NCBI GenBank assembly: GCA_029574055.1
Contig: JAKQBQ010000076.1
Coordinates: 1-5,551, forward strand
Direction: 5' to 3'
DNA length: 5,551 bases
Origin: Methanobacteriota archaeon
GTDB lineage: Archaea > Thermoplasmatota > Thermoplasmata > Methanomassiliicoccales > Methanomethylophilaceae
Shown: positions 5,270 through 5,551 of the stretch, piece by piece
How positions within the stretch are numbered: the stretch's first letter is position 1
Layout: each line of letters starts with the position of its first letter
Made by a program: the position numbers and the translations under genes
Notes under the pieces: model-generated
Seen by the model: the letters and a program-made list of their open reading frames with translations, nothing else
Told to the model about the DNA's origin: nothing
The model's database searches: none

Positions 5270-5551
5270 TTATTCGATATCGTCGTCATCCTCTACATAT
5301 GTTCCGAATACCGCCATCCCCTTGTTTTCCTCGGCGGCTTTGACGTAAGCGCTGCGGAGAAGTACGAACTCCTCCCAAAGCATCCCTATGATATTGTCGG
5401 CCTCTTTCTTGACCGACTTCTCATCGTATCCATCCAGCCAGCCCGAATCGATGAGCTTTTTGATCTTCGCTTTTTTGAAGAATCCCTCTTTGCCTATCGG
5501 CTCAAGGAGGGAATTGATATTTCGTACTTCTTCAACGGTCTTCAAGACCAA
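5270..5551 (-). CDS. Hypothetical protein, C-terminal part (start outside or at window edge)
   Basis: Ninety-three codons are open from the right edge to TAA 5272-5270. The leftmost readable codon is TTG (5551-5549), which could be a start but is more likely internal because nothing upstream can be seen. No family is recognised. The sequence is charged and helix-rich: KKAKIKKLIDSGWLDGYDEK (26-45), then ADNIIGMLWEEFVLLRSAYV (51-70), and a strongly acidic end VEDDDDIE. It has no membrane segment or cysteine. It precedes the SUFU gene by 15 bp and supplies the bases that hold that gene's ribosome site, so the two proteins are probably made together and may act together. A perfect inverted repeat GGTCTT-C-AAGACC (5537-5549) lies inside the frame at the edge; it would matter only if the gene really starts nearby. 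If SUFU acts as an immunity protein, this could be a partner or a second immunity protein, but no motif shows it. Confidence 0.7.
   Translation of the reverse strand: MVLKTVEEVRNINSLLEPIGKEGFFKKAKIKKLIDSGWLDGYDEKSVKKEADNIIGMLWEEFVLLRSAYVKAAEENKGMAVFGTYVEDDDDIE

Overview
The window looks archaeal and most resembles a gut-type methanogen of the Thermoplasmata (Methanomassiliicoccales or a relative). This is inferred from TATA-type AT-rich boxes placed about 25-30 bp before starts or probable transcription starts, a leaderless-looking gene, frequent AGG (Arg) and ATA (Ile) codons, a methanogen-style AAA+ chelatase subunit with a cysteine cluster, and a 60-residue winged-helix protein of a kind common there. 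The five stop codons of complete genes are TGA (four) and TAA (one), and the partial gene at the right edge also ends in TAA. No TAG is used, which fits a pyrrolysine-using lineage, but six genes are too few to prove it. No rRNA, tRNA, insertion sequence or CRISPR array was seen.

Layout. (1) 1-985, minus: N-terminal 328 residues of a ChlI/BchI-type chelatase AAA+ ATPase, running off the left edge. (2) 986-1185: divergent promoter region. (3) 1186-1611, plus: unrecognised 141-residue cysteine-rich protein. A GC-rich perfect palindrome lies in the 46-bp gap to the next, convergent gene. (4) 1658-2959, minus: intact AAA_14/DUF4143 ATPase. (5) 2960-3205: gene-free stretch with four AT-rich repeats at 33/33/32-bp spacing upstream of the ATPase, then two small palindromes before a divergent gene. 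(6) 3206-3388, plus: 60-residue winged helix. (7) 3434-4516, plus: 360-residue protein of uncertain function in the same probable operon. (8) 4598-5254, minus: suppressor-of-fused (SUFU) domain protein starting at GTG, and just upstream of it (9) the C-terminal 93 residues of an unrecognised gene that runs off the right edge.

How the parts may work together. The left gene is a housekeeping-type metal-chelatase subunit; from 1186 rightward the content is accessory. The ATPase with its upstream repeat array looks like a self-contained, possibly autoregulated unit and is the best candidate for something undescribed. The 3206-3388/3434-4516 pair and the convergent SUFU pair resemble cargo found in bacterial immunity-type loci of polymorphic toxin systems, but no toxin is visible, so that reading is inference.
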